Part shown: piece by piece, positions 22,844 to 34,062 of the stretch
Numbering within the stretch: position 1 is the first letter of the stretch
Layout of the letters: the number at the start of each line of letters is the position of its first letter
Assembly: GCA_039545275.1 (NCBI GenBank)
Contig: BCHS01000005.1
Coordinates: 496,001 to 560,000 of the forward strand
Length of the DNA: 64,000 bases
From: Pseudomicrostroma phylloplanum
Taxonomy: Eukaryota; Basidiomycota; Exobasidiomycetes; Microstromatales
Reading direction: 5' to 3'
Made by a program: the position numbers and the translations under genes
Notes under the pieces: generated by a model
Told to the model about the DNA's origin: nothing
The model's input: only the letters and a program-made list of their open reading frames with translations
Database searches by the model: none

Positions 22844-24938
22844 ATGTTGCCAGACGCCGAGCAACAGGAGGCTCCTTCCAGTCTTGTAGAAGCATCTGAA
22901 GAGAATAGGACAGAGGGCACAACCACTCCTGTCACAGTCATTGTGACGCCCCCGGCTGAGGACATGGAACTGGCAGACGTGGTCAATTCGCCATTGGAAC
23001 TGGAGACGGCAACCACTGCGCATCCTCTGGGGGATGAGGGCCAGTCTGGCGAATGCCTCGAGAGTGGCACAGCATCAGCACCCATCCCTCAGGACTCGGC
23101 TGTGACGCCGCCAAAGACCGCTCCTGTAGCGTTTCCACAAGTAGAGAGCAAAGCAGATCAGCCAATCAGGACAAGAGACTTCGCAGCGCGTGCTGAGACA
23201 AAATCCACCTTCGCATACCAAAGCACCGAAGCCTCGCATACCTATTCCATGCCAAAAGTCCGGCCTCTACCCGGTAGCATTGCTGCTGAACTCTTCGACC
23301 TCTACAACGACGTGGGCCCCGAGGCAGACGATGAGCTCCATCGGCCGGATGACTGCGAGAAGTCAGGGAGGGTGCGCTTTGGACCACGGTGCTTCGATGG
23401 CTTTAGCTTGATCTTCCTGGCGATGGCTATGACGATGGTCCTCTGTGGCTACCCTGTCATCAGCTGGTTCCTCTACATTGGTCAGCCTGCTCCTCTCGTC
23501 GGCTTCGGCCTCGGCGGGACTAATGGGACTGGACAACGGCCCCTGTTCGAGAACCTGAGATCGTTGCTTGACCCTGACACGCCGGAAGCAGCTCGCAGCT
23601 GGACTCACCCTCTGACAAAAGAGAGCCACCACCTCGTCTTCTCGGACGAGTTCAACGTCGAAGGGCGAACCTTTTGGCCAGGTGACGACCCCTTCTGGAC
23701 CGCCGTCGACATCTGGTACGGCGTCACGGGGGACAAGGAGTGGTACTCGCCCGAAAACATCAACACCACCGGCGGGTTCCTCCAAATCACAATGGAGGAG
23801 AGGATCAATCACGACCTCTGGTTCCGTTCGGGGATGTTGCAGTCGTGGAACAAATTCTGTTTTCAGGGAGGATACGTAGAGGTGGCTGCAGTTCTTCCCG
23901 GGGGGCCTTCTACGGAGGGCTGGTGGCCTGGATTGTGGCTTCTGGGCAACTTGGGCCGAGGGGGCTATCCAGGAACGACTGATGGCGTGTGGCCGTACAG
24001 CTATGACCGATGCGATACGGGAATCCTGCCTAATCAGACATTCCTAAATGGCACGGGACCGGATGCTATCGTTGGGGACAAGAAGTGGGTCAGCTACTTG
24101 CCTGGTCAACGGATGTCTGCATGCACATGCCCAGGGGAGGACCATCCAGTGAGTCTCGCACGAGAGCCGATAGGCAGTCCTCCTCGAATCTTGCTTTCCT
24201 GACTGTGCTGTGCTCCCCTGCAACTATCGACTACAGGGCCCATCAAACAACGTCGGGCGTGGTGCGCCCGAGATCGACATTCTAGAAGCGCAGACGGCGA
24301 ACGGTGTAGGAGGGGGTAGTCAGTCCCTCCAATGCGCACCGTTCGACGAACACTGGCACTGGGACGAGTCCGAGGCCTCGTTTGGTGACCGACACAAGAC
24401 AGTCTTCAATCCATACACGGGCGGGCGATACCAGGAGGCTGTCAGCGCTATCACCACGATTCCCGACGACGGGTATGAGCTGGCAGATGAGCCTCGGGTG
24501 ATCAAGTATGGACTGCACTACGAACCGGACTGGGAGGGCAAGGGCAAAGGCTCCGTTACCTGGTTCATCGACGGCAAGATGTCATGGACTGTGCCCGCCA
24601 GTGCCTTTGGTCCGCGGCGAGCCCTCGACATCGGCCAGCGTCTGATCCCTAGGGAGCCCATGCAAATCATCCTCAACTTGGGCATGAGCGACGGCTTTGA
24701 GACCATCCGCTACCCGACTCTTCAGTTCCCGGCCACGTTGCGTGTGGACCATGTGCGGGTGTATCAGCCTGATAACGCACCCATGGACCGGATCAGCTGC
24801 GACCCGCCGGATCACCCGACGGCAGAGTATATCAACAATCATCCCGGCATATACTTGAATCCAAACGTGACAGTCTGGCCAACGGAGCTGTATGGTGCTT
24901 GGCCCAAGAATCGGCTGACTGGCTGTGGTGGGGACTAG
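22844..24938 (+). CDS. Skn1/Kre6-family GH16 glucan-modifying membrane protein
   Basis: Exons 22844-24148 and 24237-24938 (phase 0), 668 residues. Type II topology: an acidic cytosolic N terminus of ~180 residues, one membrane segment near 183-213 (FSLIFLAMAMTMVLCGYP), then a lumenal GH16-like domain to the C terminus. The catalytic signature EIDILE lies just after the splice junction (about residue 446), preceded by WPGLWLLGNLGRGGYPGTTDGVWPYSYDRCD, which is characteristic of Kre6/Skn1. These proteins are needed for beta-1,6-glucan in fungal walls and act in the ER/Golgi or at the plasma membrane. Several Asn-x-Ser/Thr sites are consistent with glycosylation. It is convergent with the downstream MFS gene, 168 bp between stops. 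The single-letter choice between SKN1 and KRE6 is not meaningful here. Confidence 0.9.
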
Positions 24939-25106
24939 GCGAGGCAGGGTGCACAGCGGCCGCACCCCAAAGTCTGGTACTCACTCTAGGCCTGCTCGTT
25001 CTTAGTAATCTATCACATTGTTTATTTACAGGACCATCATCTATCCGGGCTAACGTCGTGACCACTCTTGCCTATTGAGTGACCCTCTACCTTGCGGTGC
25101 CACAAT

Positions 25107-26875
25107 CTATCGATCAGCCCAAGCAGGTCTATTAGCACTTCGCGCAATGCGGAAGCTCAACAGCCACGCCGTCGTGGCGATGGCAATCATGACGGCCCAC
25201 ACTAATTGCCCAAAGCCCTTGTGGGTGCTGGAAAAGGCGAAGAGACTTGTAGACATCGTGGGGCCGACGGCACGACTGAGACTGCCGAAGGTCTGACTCA
25301 GGCCGTTGAGAGCGCCGAGAGAGTTGCGAGAGGGGGCGACGTTGTTGACCAGTAGGGTAGCGCACACTGGAAGATATTGGCGATGGGCAGAGAGAAGGAT
25401 CTGAGGTCAGTGAGACTGTAAGCCGTGGTGTAGACTGGCCGCGCAAATGACTCACCGATCGACATTCCGGACATCGCTTTAAAGGCAATGCCCACGATGA
25501 AGGTCAGCCAGGTCGCCGTATATCCAAAATGCTTTGCCACAATGTGGGCAATGGGGAAAACGAGGAAGGAAGGCAAGTAGAGGAGCAGAGCTACCCTGTA
25601 TACATTAAGAGGACCTCCCAATCGCTTCTCCGTCCAAGGGAATAACACCGCCTGTGTGATGATGGCTAGTACACCATTCGTGGCTAGGAGGTGGCCGATA
25701 TCCGAGCGCTCGAATCCGACTCCTCCGTACTTGATCTGCTCGAAGCAGAAGAGTGGCAGGAGGGATGTGAAGCAGATGTTCTGAAGATTGAGGAACGTCT
25801 GAGTGATGATGATCGAGAGGACCTGCGTCGTCAGGAGAGACCTCACCGATGGCGGCTTGGACTCTTCGGTCCTCTGTTCAATGGTATCAGCCTCTTCGGT
25901 GTCATGGCGGGCGGTTTGCCCCTCAGTCGTCTCGGCTTCTCGCCTCAGAGCATGAATCTTGTGTTCACGTCTCTTGGAAGGGAGCGTCTCTTCGAGGTAG
26001 AGGAAGCCTATCACCATAGCGAAGAGGATATAGAGCGACGACAGACCGCAGGGAAGGTAGTATGGGTACTTGGCGAGGAACGAAGATCCTCCAAAGATCG
26101 AGGGGAAGGCCTCGACTGGGTGGGAGAAGCTGCCACCTAGCCACGGACCAATGATTGCGCCGCACCCGTACATAATAGGCAGTAGGGAGAAAGCTCTAGC
26201 GTTATTGGTGGAGTCTGTCAACTCCCCAAGGACAGATTTGAGTACACTGACGTTGGCATTAAAGAGGCCGCTGATGCATCGAGCTGCGATCATAGCCGGA
26301 AAGGACTTGGCCAGACCAAAGGCATTGACCGAGACGACTGTTCCGGCCATGCCGATCAAGAGAACAGGCCTGCGTCCAATTCGATCGCTGAGTCGACCCC
26401 AGAAGAGAACCGTGCAGACTTGGATGATGGCAAAGCAAGACTCGATGAGACCTACGTAGTACCCGAGCTCGGCGACTGGCACATTTGGCAAGGCGTCGTG
26501 GAGCTGTTCGTTAATGAAAGGGAAGATGAAGAGGAAAGACATGGGCTCCGACAATCTCATAACTGGAGAGATGAGTGCAGAAGAGGGACGTTGAGTTCAT
26601 GACAATTTTGTTGATCTCGTTGACTACTCACTGCATACAATGAAGATTTGTAGCTTAGGAAGCGGGGTCGCAGGCGGCCGAGCACCCTCCTCTCCCGCCC
26701 CCTCGTGTCCTTCTCCCGCCTGTCCGTTCCTCAGCAGAGGCTGACTCTGCTCATCTCCAGCGTCTGCGGACCGGTACATGCCCCCGACAACGCCGTTGGC
26801 CTCATCAACGTCGGACGGTCTGGCCTGAGATAGCAGTGGTTGCCGCTCGCCTGCGCGTCCTGCATTGGTCGCCAT
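25107..26875 (-). CDS. MFS transporter, DHA1-like 12-helix type
   Basis: Three exons: 26875-26632, 26562-25456 and 25366-25107 (phases 1 and 1), 536 residues. The N-terminal ~75 residues are hydrophilic with a dileucine-like ERQPLLSQ start. Then come RLSEPMSFLFIFPFINEQL (helix 1), FWGRLSDRIGRRPVLLIGM (motif A), ARCISGLFNANVSVLKSVLGEL (helix 4) and SLLPIMYGCGAIIGPWLGG (helix 5). A long charged loop separates the halves. The layout matches fungal general-substrate transporters related to yeast YCR023C and plant ZIF proteins. Final exon: VCATLLVNNVAPSRNSLGALNG, the helix 10-11 region typical of this group. The ERQPLL signal suggests a vacuolar or endosomal location, which is an inference. Divergent from the GNAT gene. 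Confidence 0.85.
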
Positions 26876-27272
26876 GCTGCGACAGTGCGTTTCAGCTCTA
26901 GAGTTGGACTTTCTAGAGGTGAAGTGCAGAGTGGGATCGCAGAGACGTCTTCTGTTGCAGGAGGTATGAAGAAAGGCGTCCAAGCAGGTCGTGAATGGGG
27001 AGATATTGGGTGTGATACTCTTTCAAATAAGAGGACAAGGCACTCGGTCCCTTCGTGTATGCCTGTGCCGATGCGGCGGAAATTTTGATGTTCCGCCGCC
27101 CTGGCAGCAATCGGGCAACGCGATCGGATCAGTCGGCCAATCGGAAAGGAAGCCGAGCCGACGGCGGGAGGACGTGCACTTCACTCCTTCCCGCTGCCCA
27201 GCTGCAACTGAGCGACGAGTCCTTCTCGGCGATTCGCAACTTCGGACTGATACCTCTACCGTACCAGTCAGC
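26876..27272. other. Divergent promoter region between MFS and GNAT genes
   Basis: About 400 bp separating two divergent start codons. A frame open on the plus strand from 26991 joins the GNAT frame but reads as untranslated leader. No clear binding palindrome noted. Confidence 0.4.
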
Positions 27273-27983
27273 ATGTCCATCGATTCCTCTTCTTCATCCT
27301 CCTCGTACGAGGTCATCCTATGCACCACTCCGCACCATCTGCGCGAGGCGGCCAGCATCAGGATGGACGTCTTCATCGCCGAGCAAGGCTTCGACGTGGA
27401 GGACGAGCTGGACGAAAACGACGCCATCTGTGCCCACTTCCTCCTCATCGACACTGCCGACCCCTCCAAAGGTCTCGGGACGCTCCGTTGGGTTCCGTAC
27501 CCTGCTGGACCTGTGCTGCAGAGCAGTAGAGAGGCAATTGCGACGCGCTCAACGGAAGAGGGTCTGCCCTTGGGAAGAGCACAGACGACCGAGGAGCTCA
27601 CACGGTCCTTTGTCTCCGCTGGACAGGCCAAGCTGGGTAGGCTGGCCGCACGAAAGGAAATTCGGGGCAAGAAGTTGGGTGCAAAGCTCGTGGTGGACTC
27701 GGAAAAGTGGATCAGGAGCATCCTTGCGGCGAATCTGAGCAATGGGGAGCAGGTGGAGGTAGGGATGAAGCTTCACTCGCAAATGCAGGTCGTAAAGGTG
27801 AGTGAGCGCAAAGGGAGGCAGCAGGTCGGCTTCTGGCTCATTTCCCATCCTCTGGGCTCCATGTGATTCTTCTGTGGTCAGTTCTACGAACGACTGGGCT
27901 ACACAGCTTCCGGCGAGCCATTTGACGAAGATGGAGCCCCACACATGCTTTGTTCGAAGAAGGTCACCATTTTTGGTACATAG
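27273..27983 (+). CDS. GNAT-family N-acetyltransferase
   Basis: Exons 27273-27797 and 27882-27983 (phase 0), 208 residues. The N part reads REAASIRMDVFIAEQGFDVEDELDENDAICAHFLL, as in ElaA-like GNATs. The acetyl-CoA site is KLGRLAARKEIRGKKLGAKLV (R/Q-x-x-G-x-G/A variant), and exon 2 supplies FYERLGYTASGEPFDEDGAPHM, the usual closing beta-bulge motif. Exon 1 alone would lack this end, which supports the intron. It probably acetylates a small-molecule amine; the substrate is unknown. An Ile/Leu-rich insertion carrying EEGLPLGRAQTTEELTR sits between strands. The start is at MSIDSSSSSSSYEV. It is convergent with swd1, with 91 bp between stops. Confidence 0.82.
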
Positions 27984-28074
27984 ACGACTTCCTCAAATCG
28001 TAATGCTGCAGCAGAGACAATGGCAGCAGACGATGATGTGCTGGCGGAGATGCTGACATTGCAATTGCTAGTGT

Positions 28075-29773
28075 CTAGTGCCCGTCCATGTCGCCCAGGG
28101 CGTCCTCGTCCAAGTCTTCCTCTTCGAGGTTGACGTACAAAGCAAAGTCCTCCTGCAGCCTCTCTGGATCATCCTCCCACTCGTACTCCCATTCCTTTCC
28201 TCCCTCGTCAGGTGAGGGCCGAGGGTCCAGCCCCGCGCCATTGGGATGCGTTATTTGCTCTGCTGGCCTGACCCCGGAAGCTCCAGGCAATGGGCCCACG
28301 CTGAGCACATCGACGTCCACCTCTTCCTCGTCCCTCTTCCGACGACTGACCTCATCCTCGTCTTCCAGGTCAAACTCCTCCTCACCTTCCTGGTACACAA
28401 TGTTCTCCTCGAGCTCTTCGAATCCTGGCGCATAGGCGGACCAGTTCTCAGCGTTGGGTGTGAACCAGATGTTGATCGAGCCAGAAAGGCTCACGGAGAG
28501 GAGCAAAGGGCGGGTGGGGTGCCAGTCCGCGTCTACAAGAGGCTCCTTGGGACCTTCGAGGATTTTGTCGAGTGCGCCAGCTCCGCGGTCCCACACATAC
28601 ACATTGTGCGCAGCCTTGTGAGCGGCGCCAGCGTAGACGTACTCGCCATCGCCGCTGAAGCCGATGCCGTTCCAGGGGGTGCGATTGACCAAGTCTTGAA
28701 AGCGGTGAACCACCTGCATGCTCATCTGAGGCAGGTCCGTTGCCTGCGCTGAGATGCTAATGGAGACGATGCGGATACTGCGATCGTTGGAATTGACGAC
28801 GAGGCTTCGTCCAGACTTGTCAAATGCGATCTCTTTGATTGCCGATGCTCCAGAGGCGCTGAAGCGAGAGATGAGCCGTCCCTTGTGTAGCAGGGAGAAG
28901 ACGAGAATTTCGCCTCGGGATGTGCCGGCGAAGACGTAGGCGCCCAAAGGATGGAATTTAGTGGTCGTGATCGGTGGCAGTGGTGACGAGTGACTGGCAA
29001 GAGTGGGCAAGACACTTCAGTATAAGAGGGAAAAGCCAGTTTGGATGGCTACTGCAGGGTGCTCACATGTTTGAGGTTGTGCCCTCGCCTTCTTTCTCCT
29101 CCTCTCTTCTCCTGTCCTGTTCGAAGATCTCGCCCAAGTCCAAGCGCACTTCCACTGTCTGCCAAGGTTCGTGTGCCGCCTTGGACGAAGAGCCATTCGC
29201 ATGGTCACCATTGGTCCCATTAACCTGCGTCGGCCCTCTACTGGCTCTTCTTTTTCGCCTCAAATCGACTACTATGGCCTGTTGAGATTCTAGAGTGACC
29301 ACCAGTAGCTTGCTGTACGTATTTGGAAGGGATTTGTGGTCAGATCCGCTCTCACCGCAGGACTACTAATCGAAGGGACCTACTCACCTGCATCTCGGGG
29401 CAAAGTCGACTGAAGCCACCGGCCCATCGAATCTCATCGTGCGTACCCTGCTAGCCGGCTCGCTCTTCAGATCCCACAGCACCACATTCCAATCCGAGCT
29501 GGCGCTAGCCAGGAATCTACCCGAATCGCTCCAAGCAATAGCAGTGACAGGCTTGACATGTCCCTGCAGCAGTCTGATCATCCCCTGCGTCTCGACGTCG
29601 TAGATGGCCACGGCCCAGTCTGAGCGGGCAGAGGCAATGTACTGTCCCGCAAAGAGACCTCGTGGGTTGAAGCGGGCGCAGTGGCATTGTACTTCTGTCC
29701 GCGGGCCGAGGACTTGGTGTACGGACTCGGGTATGGAGGGGGTAGAGAAGGGATTGAGGAAGGATTGGTTCAT
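28075..29773 (-). CDS. swd1: COMPASS (Set1) complex WD-repeat subunit, Swd1/RbBP5
   Basis: Three exons, 29773-29388, 29312-29067 and 28993-28075, 516 residues. WD repeats begin near residue 30 (CARFNPRGLFAGQYIASARSDWAVAIYD, AIAWSDSGRFLASASSDWNVVLWDL) and continue in exons 2 and 3 (FHPLGAYVFAGTSRGEILVFS, EIAFDKSGRSLVVNSNDRSIRI, WNGIGFSGDGEYVYAG, ADWHPTRPLLLSVSLSGSINIW). The repeat spacing and the start MNQSFLNPF are those of Swd1/RbBP5, the Set1-associated subunit needed for histone H3K4 methylation in the nucleus. The C-terminal ~130 residues are strongly acidic with a conserved-looking WEYEWEDDPERLQEDFALYVN segment. Exon 2 encodes a charged insertion (RRKRRASRG ... EQDRRREEEKEGEG) between blades. 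It is divergent from the DUF1748 gene. Confidence 0.9.
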
Positions 29774-30177
29774 GGTGGCTCTTTGATTACGAGCTCAGAC
29801 GAGCCGCAAAGAGGTTTGCTGGCCTCAGAGCAAGCCTGTTTTGGTAGGAAGCTTGGAATGGGTATATGCTGCACGCGGGGGAGAGGGAAGCACTTGTCGC
29901 GCCTCTGCTTCCGCCTTGAAAATCGCCTGGTCCAACCGCAAGGCGAAATGGCCGCTGGGGTGCCGTGAGCGGCCCCGTGTCTGTGCCTGCGTCCAATCAA
30001 TGCCCAACACCAGTCTACCATCATCCATCTCACCTCACCTCGCACACAAGTCAGACGACTACCTCCAACTGCAGCATCTCACCCAGTAGCAGCGGAGCTC
30101 CTTTCTGCTGCAGCACAAGACACGCATCCTCACACCGCGCCAGCTCGCCCCTACCGCCCCCTGCTCCCTCCCTCGCA
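29774..30177. other. Divergent promoter between swd1 and the DUF1748 gene
   Basis: 403 bp between start codons. The half near the DUF1748 gene is C/T-rich. No other feature recognised. Confidence 0.4.
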
Positions 30178-30527
30178 ATGTTCGGCCTTGGACGCCTGAC
30201 GCACCTCCTCTTCGACACCTTCCTCATCTCCATGGCCCTCTCGGGCATCAAACGCAACACCGGTCTCACACTGTCTCTGAGAAGAATTCCCAACAAAGAT
30301 CTGCGCAATCTGGTGCGCGTTTGGCTGGAGACGGGCGAGTGGGTGAGTGCCCCGAGTGTGGGGGTAGATAGAGATTGAGGGCCTGAGAGAGATCCCTGAG
30401 CCAGTCGAGGAACCGCTCGCTCACCTCGTACTCTGGCCTGCCGCTACCTTCCACTCTTCCTCTGCAGCTCACAGACTTCACAGTCGTCTTCCTCGGCCGC
30501 TCGTCCTTCTTCGAGCGTATCCGCTGA
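30178..30527 (+). CDS. Small DUF1748 mitochondrial-type protein (Min8-like)
   Basis: Exons 30178-30342 and 30468-30527, phase 0, 74 residues. The sequence MFGLGRLTHLLFDTFLISMALSGIKRNTGL followed by a basic/Arg-rich middle and a short LGRSSFFERIR end matches the fungal DUF1748 family (budding yeast YPR010C-A/MIN8), tiny proteins with one N-terminal hydrophobic helix reported in mitochondria. The molecular role is unsettled. Exon 1 alone would run on to a stop at 30378 and give a longer protein with an unrelated tail; the GTGAGT donor and CTGCAG acceptor restore the family end, so I favour splicing. It is convergent with hsp104, ~390 bp away. Confidence 0.75.
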
Positions 30528-30913
30528 AGTATCTGCACGTGTCAGCCACGGAGCGCCCTGTCTTTCCGATGACTGCTCCCTGGACTCCATAAACTCTCCG
30601 AGGGAGAAGCCCTGTCAGAGAGACTCTGTTCTGTTCTCATGCCCTGTTCTATACTTGTACTTGTACCCTACGCTTTTGTCCAAGCAATCCACTGCTACAC
30701 CGCTCGTACCAATCTTCCCCCTCAGTCATTCGCATCGAGATCACACATACAGAGGCAAGGAACTGGTACAAGCTGACTTTTGCTATTTCAGATCCTCGAT
30801 TCTACTTCTCGGTCTGGTAACATTTCTGTTCTCTAAGATTCACAACAATGGGTATCATGCTAACATTGCTTCTGCTTCGCCGGCCTCTCCTTTTCTCTCT
30901 AGTCCGTCCGTAC
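30528..30913. other. Convergent intergenic region, DUF1748 gene and hsp104
   Basis: About 385 bp between two stop codons, AT-richer than its surroundings. It should contain both 3' UTRs. Frames in it are short and unsupported. Confidence 0.4.
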
Positions 30914-33670
30914 TCAGTCGAGAGGCTCCACCTTCATATCCTGGTCTTCCATGTCCATCTCGTACTCGTCTTCGTCGTCCATATCAGCATCCATCTCGGT
31001 GATGTCATGGTTGGGCAGCACGAGGAGCTTCATCTTGTTCGAGTCGTAGGTGACCCGAGCAATTTCATTGTCGAGGATTCCGCCCTTGAGGAGCAAGATC
31101 GAAAGTGGGGAGAGCAGCTCGTTCTGAATGACACGAGCCAGGGGACGCGCTCCCATAGCAGGGTCGTAGCCTCGCTCGGCCAGATAGGCCATGGCCTCTT
31201 CGTCGACGTCGACAGTGATCCTCCGGCCGTTAGCGCGGAGTCGCTGCTGAACCTCGCGAATCCTTGCACCGACGATGGCCTTGATATCGTTCCTAGTGAG
31301 TTTGCCAAAGATGACGCTGGCAGATAGTCGGTTCCTGAACTCGGGAGGGAGAGCCGCAGCCAGAGACGCGTTGACGAGGCTGATTGTCTCGGGCGTGAGG
31401 GTGTCCGTGCTTGAGTCGTTGATGTACTGAGCTCCGAGGTTCGAAGTAAAGATGATGACCGTGTCCTTGAAGGAGACTAGGCGACCTTGTCCGTCGGTCA
31501 GCCTACCATCGTCGAGGACTTGCAGCCAGATCTGGACAAATTCTCGAGACGCCTTTTCGAGCTCATCGACGAGGATGACGGAGAAGGGCCTGCGGCGAAC
31601 CTTTTCGGTGAGTTGTCCACCACTCTCGTAGCCGACGTATCCGGGAGCAGCACCGATCAGCCTTGAGACGGAGTGTTTCTCGCTGTACTCGCTTGCATCG
31701 ATGCGGAGCATGGCCGACTCGTCGTCAAAGAGTAGCTTCGCAAGAGCCTTGGCCGTGAGTGTCTTTCCTGTTCCCGAGGGTCCGGCGAAGAGGAAAGAGA
31801 TGGGCTTGCCGGGGTCGCTCAAGCCCGAGCGGGACAGCCGGACGGCATCGGCAACGGCCTTGACTGCTTCGGGCTGACCGATGACTTCCTTTCTAAGGAG
31901 CTTCTCAAGCTTCAAGAGTTTCTGTAGCTCGCCCTCTGTGATCTTGGTGACAGGGATGCCAGTCCACCTCGCAACGATGGTGGCGATCTGCTCAGCGCCA
32001 ACAACGTTCTGGCCTTCGTCCTCCCCTGATTCGTGACGCTTTCTCTCCTCATCCTCTAGAACAGCGATACGGTGCTCGAGATCCGGAATGGCGCCGTATC
32101 GGATATCAGCAGCGGTCTGTAGATCATAGCGTCGCTCTGCCGCCTCAGCCTTGGCTCTGAGCTCGTCGAGTCTGCGCTTGGCATTGTTGAGCTCATCTCC
32201 TTTGGCCCGCTTGCTTTCCCATTGAGCAAGCGCGGGAGCAAGGGTCTCTTGCAACTCACTGAGGTCCTTGCGAGCAGCTTCGAGACCTTCCTTGGAGGCA
32301 GGATCCTTCTTTGCTTCTCTTGCTAGGGCGTGGATGGCAACTTCGAGCTCAACCTTGCGTCTCTGAAGAGCATCGATGTGTGCGGGGACCGTCTCACTTG
32401 TGACCGAAACGTCTGCGCTGGCTTCATCCACGAGATCAATTGCGGCATCGGGCAGTCGTCGCTGGGAAAGGTACCGCTTGGCGAGACGAGCGGCTGCAAC
32501 AAGCGCCGAGTCTTTGATAGTTGCACCGTGATGATTCTCCAGCTTCTCTTTGATACCTCGCAGGATGGAAATGCACTGGTCGACGGAAGGCTCTGCGACT
32601 TGTACCAGTGAGAATCGTCGCTCGAAGGCGGGGTCCTTTTCGATGTACTCGCGGTACTCCTTGGTAGTGGTTGCGGCAATCATACGCAGCTTGCCGCGAG
32701 CCAGAGCTGGCTTGATGAGATTTGCAGCGTCCATTCCAGAGTCTCCTCCCCTACCGCTCATGAGCAAATGTGCTTCATCGACGAAGAGGATGATGCCAGT
32801 ACCGGCGTCCTGCGACTTCTCGATCTCGTCCAGGACGGCTTTGACTCGTTCTTCGTACTCTCCCTTGTACTTGGCACCGGCCATGAGAGCTCCGGTATCT
32901 AGCGAGAGCAATCGCGCGATGAGGGACGGTGGAACGTCTCGGTCCACGATCCTCATAGCCAGTCCTTCCGCAACTGCTGTCTTTCCTACTCCTGGCTCTC
33001 CAATGAGTGCGCAATTGTTCTTCGTCCTACGACTCAGAATGCGAGCGATGCGCCGGATCTCTTCATCTCTTCCGATGACGGGATCGATCTTGCCTTCTGC
33101 TGCGAGCGCTGTGAGGTCGACGCAGTACTTGTTGAGGGCATCGAACTCGCCCTCTGTCTTAGTGTCGACCCTCCTGTTTCCCCTAGCCTGGTTGATGGCT
33201 GTGACTAGAAGCTGGGTATTGGCGAGACCATGTGTCTTGAGTAGCGCTTCGAATGTCGGATCTTGGATCAGCGCAAGTAGCAGGTGGTCCTGAGCTACGA
33301 AATTGTCGTGCTGCGTAGCCTTGATCTCGGATGCCTTCTTGATGACCTTGGCTGCTGCTCCGTTGAAGGAGAGGTCTGTAGGAGGTGGGTTCTGCTGAGG
33401 GGTTTTGCGCAGCGCTGCTCGAAGGGCATCCTCCACCTTGCCCGGCGTCACACCGGCCTTTGATAGGACACTCTTAAAGAGCGAGTCATTGGCGCTAGCT
33501 CCGGATGGTGTAGCCGGTCGAGAGGACGATGCCGCCGGCCCACTGCTCTCGGTGAGTAGAGCAAGGGCTATGTGGGCAGGTACCACATGAGGGTGGCTGT
33601 AGTCCTTGGCTAGCTGTACTGCGGTGTTGATGGATGATGCGGCTTTGTCTGTGAAGTCGGGTGTGGTCAT
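30914..33670 (-). CDS. hsp104: Hsp104/ClpB protein disaggregase
   Basis: Single exon, 918 residues from the ATG at MTTPDFTDKA. The N-terminal Clp repeats cover about 1-160. The first AAA+ domain has Walker A GEPGVGKTA (about 228) and Walker B ILFVDEAH. A coiled-coil M domain (ALQRRKVELEVAIHAL ... RRLDELRAKAEAAERRYD) follows. The second AAA+ domain has Walker A GPSGTGKT (about 630), VSRLIGAAPGYVGYESGG pore loop and Walker B ILVDELEK. The protein ends in an acidic tail, as in cytosolic/nuclear Hsp104 rather than the mitochondrial form, and there is no presequence. It extracts polypeptides from aggregates with Hsp70 and Hsp40. An upstream in-frame start ten codons earlier is not ATG at the first codon, so I used 33670. 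It is head to head with a Sis1-type DnaJ gene. Confidence 0.95.
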   Translation of the reverse strand: MTTPDFTDKAASSINTAVQLAKDYSHPHVVPAHIALALLTESSGPAASSSRPATPSGASANDSLFKSVLSKAGVTPGKVEDALRAALRKTPQQNPPPTDLSFNGAAAKVIKKASEIKATQHDNFVAQDHLLLALIQDPTFEALLKTHGLANTQLLVTAINQARGNRRVDTKTEGEFDALNKYCVDLTALAAEGKIDPVIGRDEEIRRIARILSRRTKNNCALIGEPGVGKTAVAEGLAMRIVDRDVPPSLIARLLSLDTGALMAGAKYKGEYEERVKAVLDEIEKSQDAGTGIILFVDEAHLLMSGRGGDSGMDAANLIKPALARGKLRMIAATTTKEYREYIEKDPAFERRFSLVQVAEPSVDQCISILRGIKEKLENHHGATIKDSALVAAARLAKRYLSQRRLPDAAIDLVDEASADVSVTSETVPAHIDALQRRKVELEVAIHALAREAKKDPASKEGLEAARKDLSELQETLAPALAQWESKRAKGDELNNAKRRLDELRAKAEAAERRYDLQTAADIRYGAIPDLEHRIAVLEDEERKRHESGEDEGQNVVGAEQIATIVARWTGIPVTKITEGELQKLLKLEKLLRKEVIGQPEAVKAVADAVRLSRSGLSDPGKPISFLFAGPSGTGKTLTAKALAKLLFDDESAMLRIDASEYSEKHSVSRLIGAAPGYVGYESGGQLTEKVRRRPFSVILVDELEKASREFVQIWLQVLDDGRLTDGQGRLVSFKDTVIIFTSNLGAQYINDSSTDTLTPETISLVNASLAAALPPEFRNRLSASVIFGKLTRNDIKAIVGARIREVQQRLRANGRRITVDVDEEAMAYLAERGYDPAMGARPLARVIQNELLSPLSILLLKGGILDNEIARVTYDSNKMKLLVLPNHDITEMDADMDDEDEYEMDMEDQDMKVEPLD

Positions 33671-34062
33671 AGCTGAGGGTAGGCTGGTCTTTGAACTCAC
33701 GAACCAGAGCGGACGAAGGTAGGAAGGGCGTCGAGGTTATATCCATCTCTCCGGCGGAGCTTGAATTGAGGCCACTGTTTCCAGCTCCGCGTGGCTTGAC
33801 GCCTCCACCCTGCTAGACGTTCCGAGATGCGAGTAGAAGCCGAGGGAATCCTCAGCACCATGACCTCGACCCACCCGCACTACCTCGGCCTTTCACGACT
33901 ACCCCGCCTTCCACACCTTCATTTCATCATATACCCCTCACAACCCTCACCTACCCTCCCTGTCATATAGCTTTCAACATTCCTCCTCAACGAAAAAGAC
34001 CTTTTCCTTCCTCTTCTTTCTCTGGCTCTCAGCGACAAAGCAAAGAGAAGCGCACAGACAAC
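33671..34062. promoter_or_regulatory. Shared 392-bp divergent promoter of hsp104 and sis1-like gene
   Basis: The two chaperone start codons are 392 bp apart on opposite strands, so both promoters must lie here. I looked for heat-shock elements (alternating GAA/TTC every 5 bp) and found only imperfect half-sites, such as TTCcgAGA near 33830, not a clean trimer. The sis1 side has a pyrimidine tract (33990-34030) typical of a fungal transcription start region. Confidence 0.6.

Noticed and set aside
11442..26875. Secondary-metabolite cluster suggested by three MFS genes
   Set aside because: No synthase, P450 or pathway regulator lies between them; the neighbours are housekeeping genes.
33671..34062. 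Heat-shock element in the hsp104-sis1 promoter
   Set aside because: GAA words occur but with spacings of 8 and 14, not the 5-bp alternation required.
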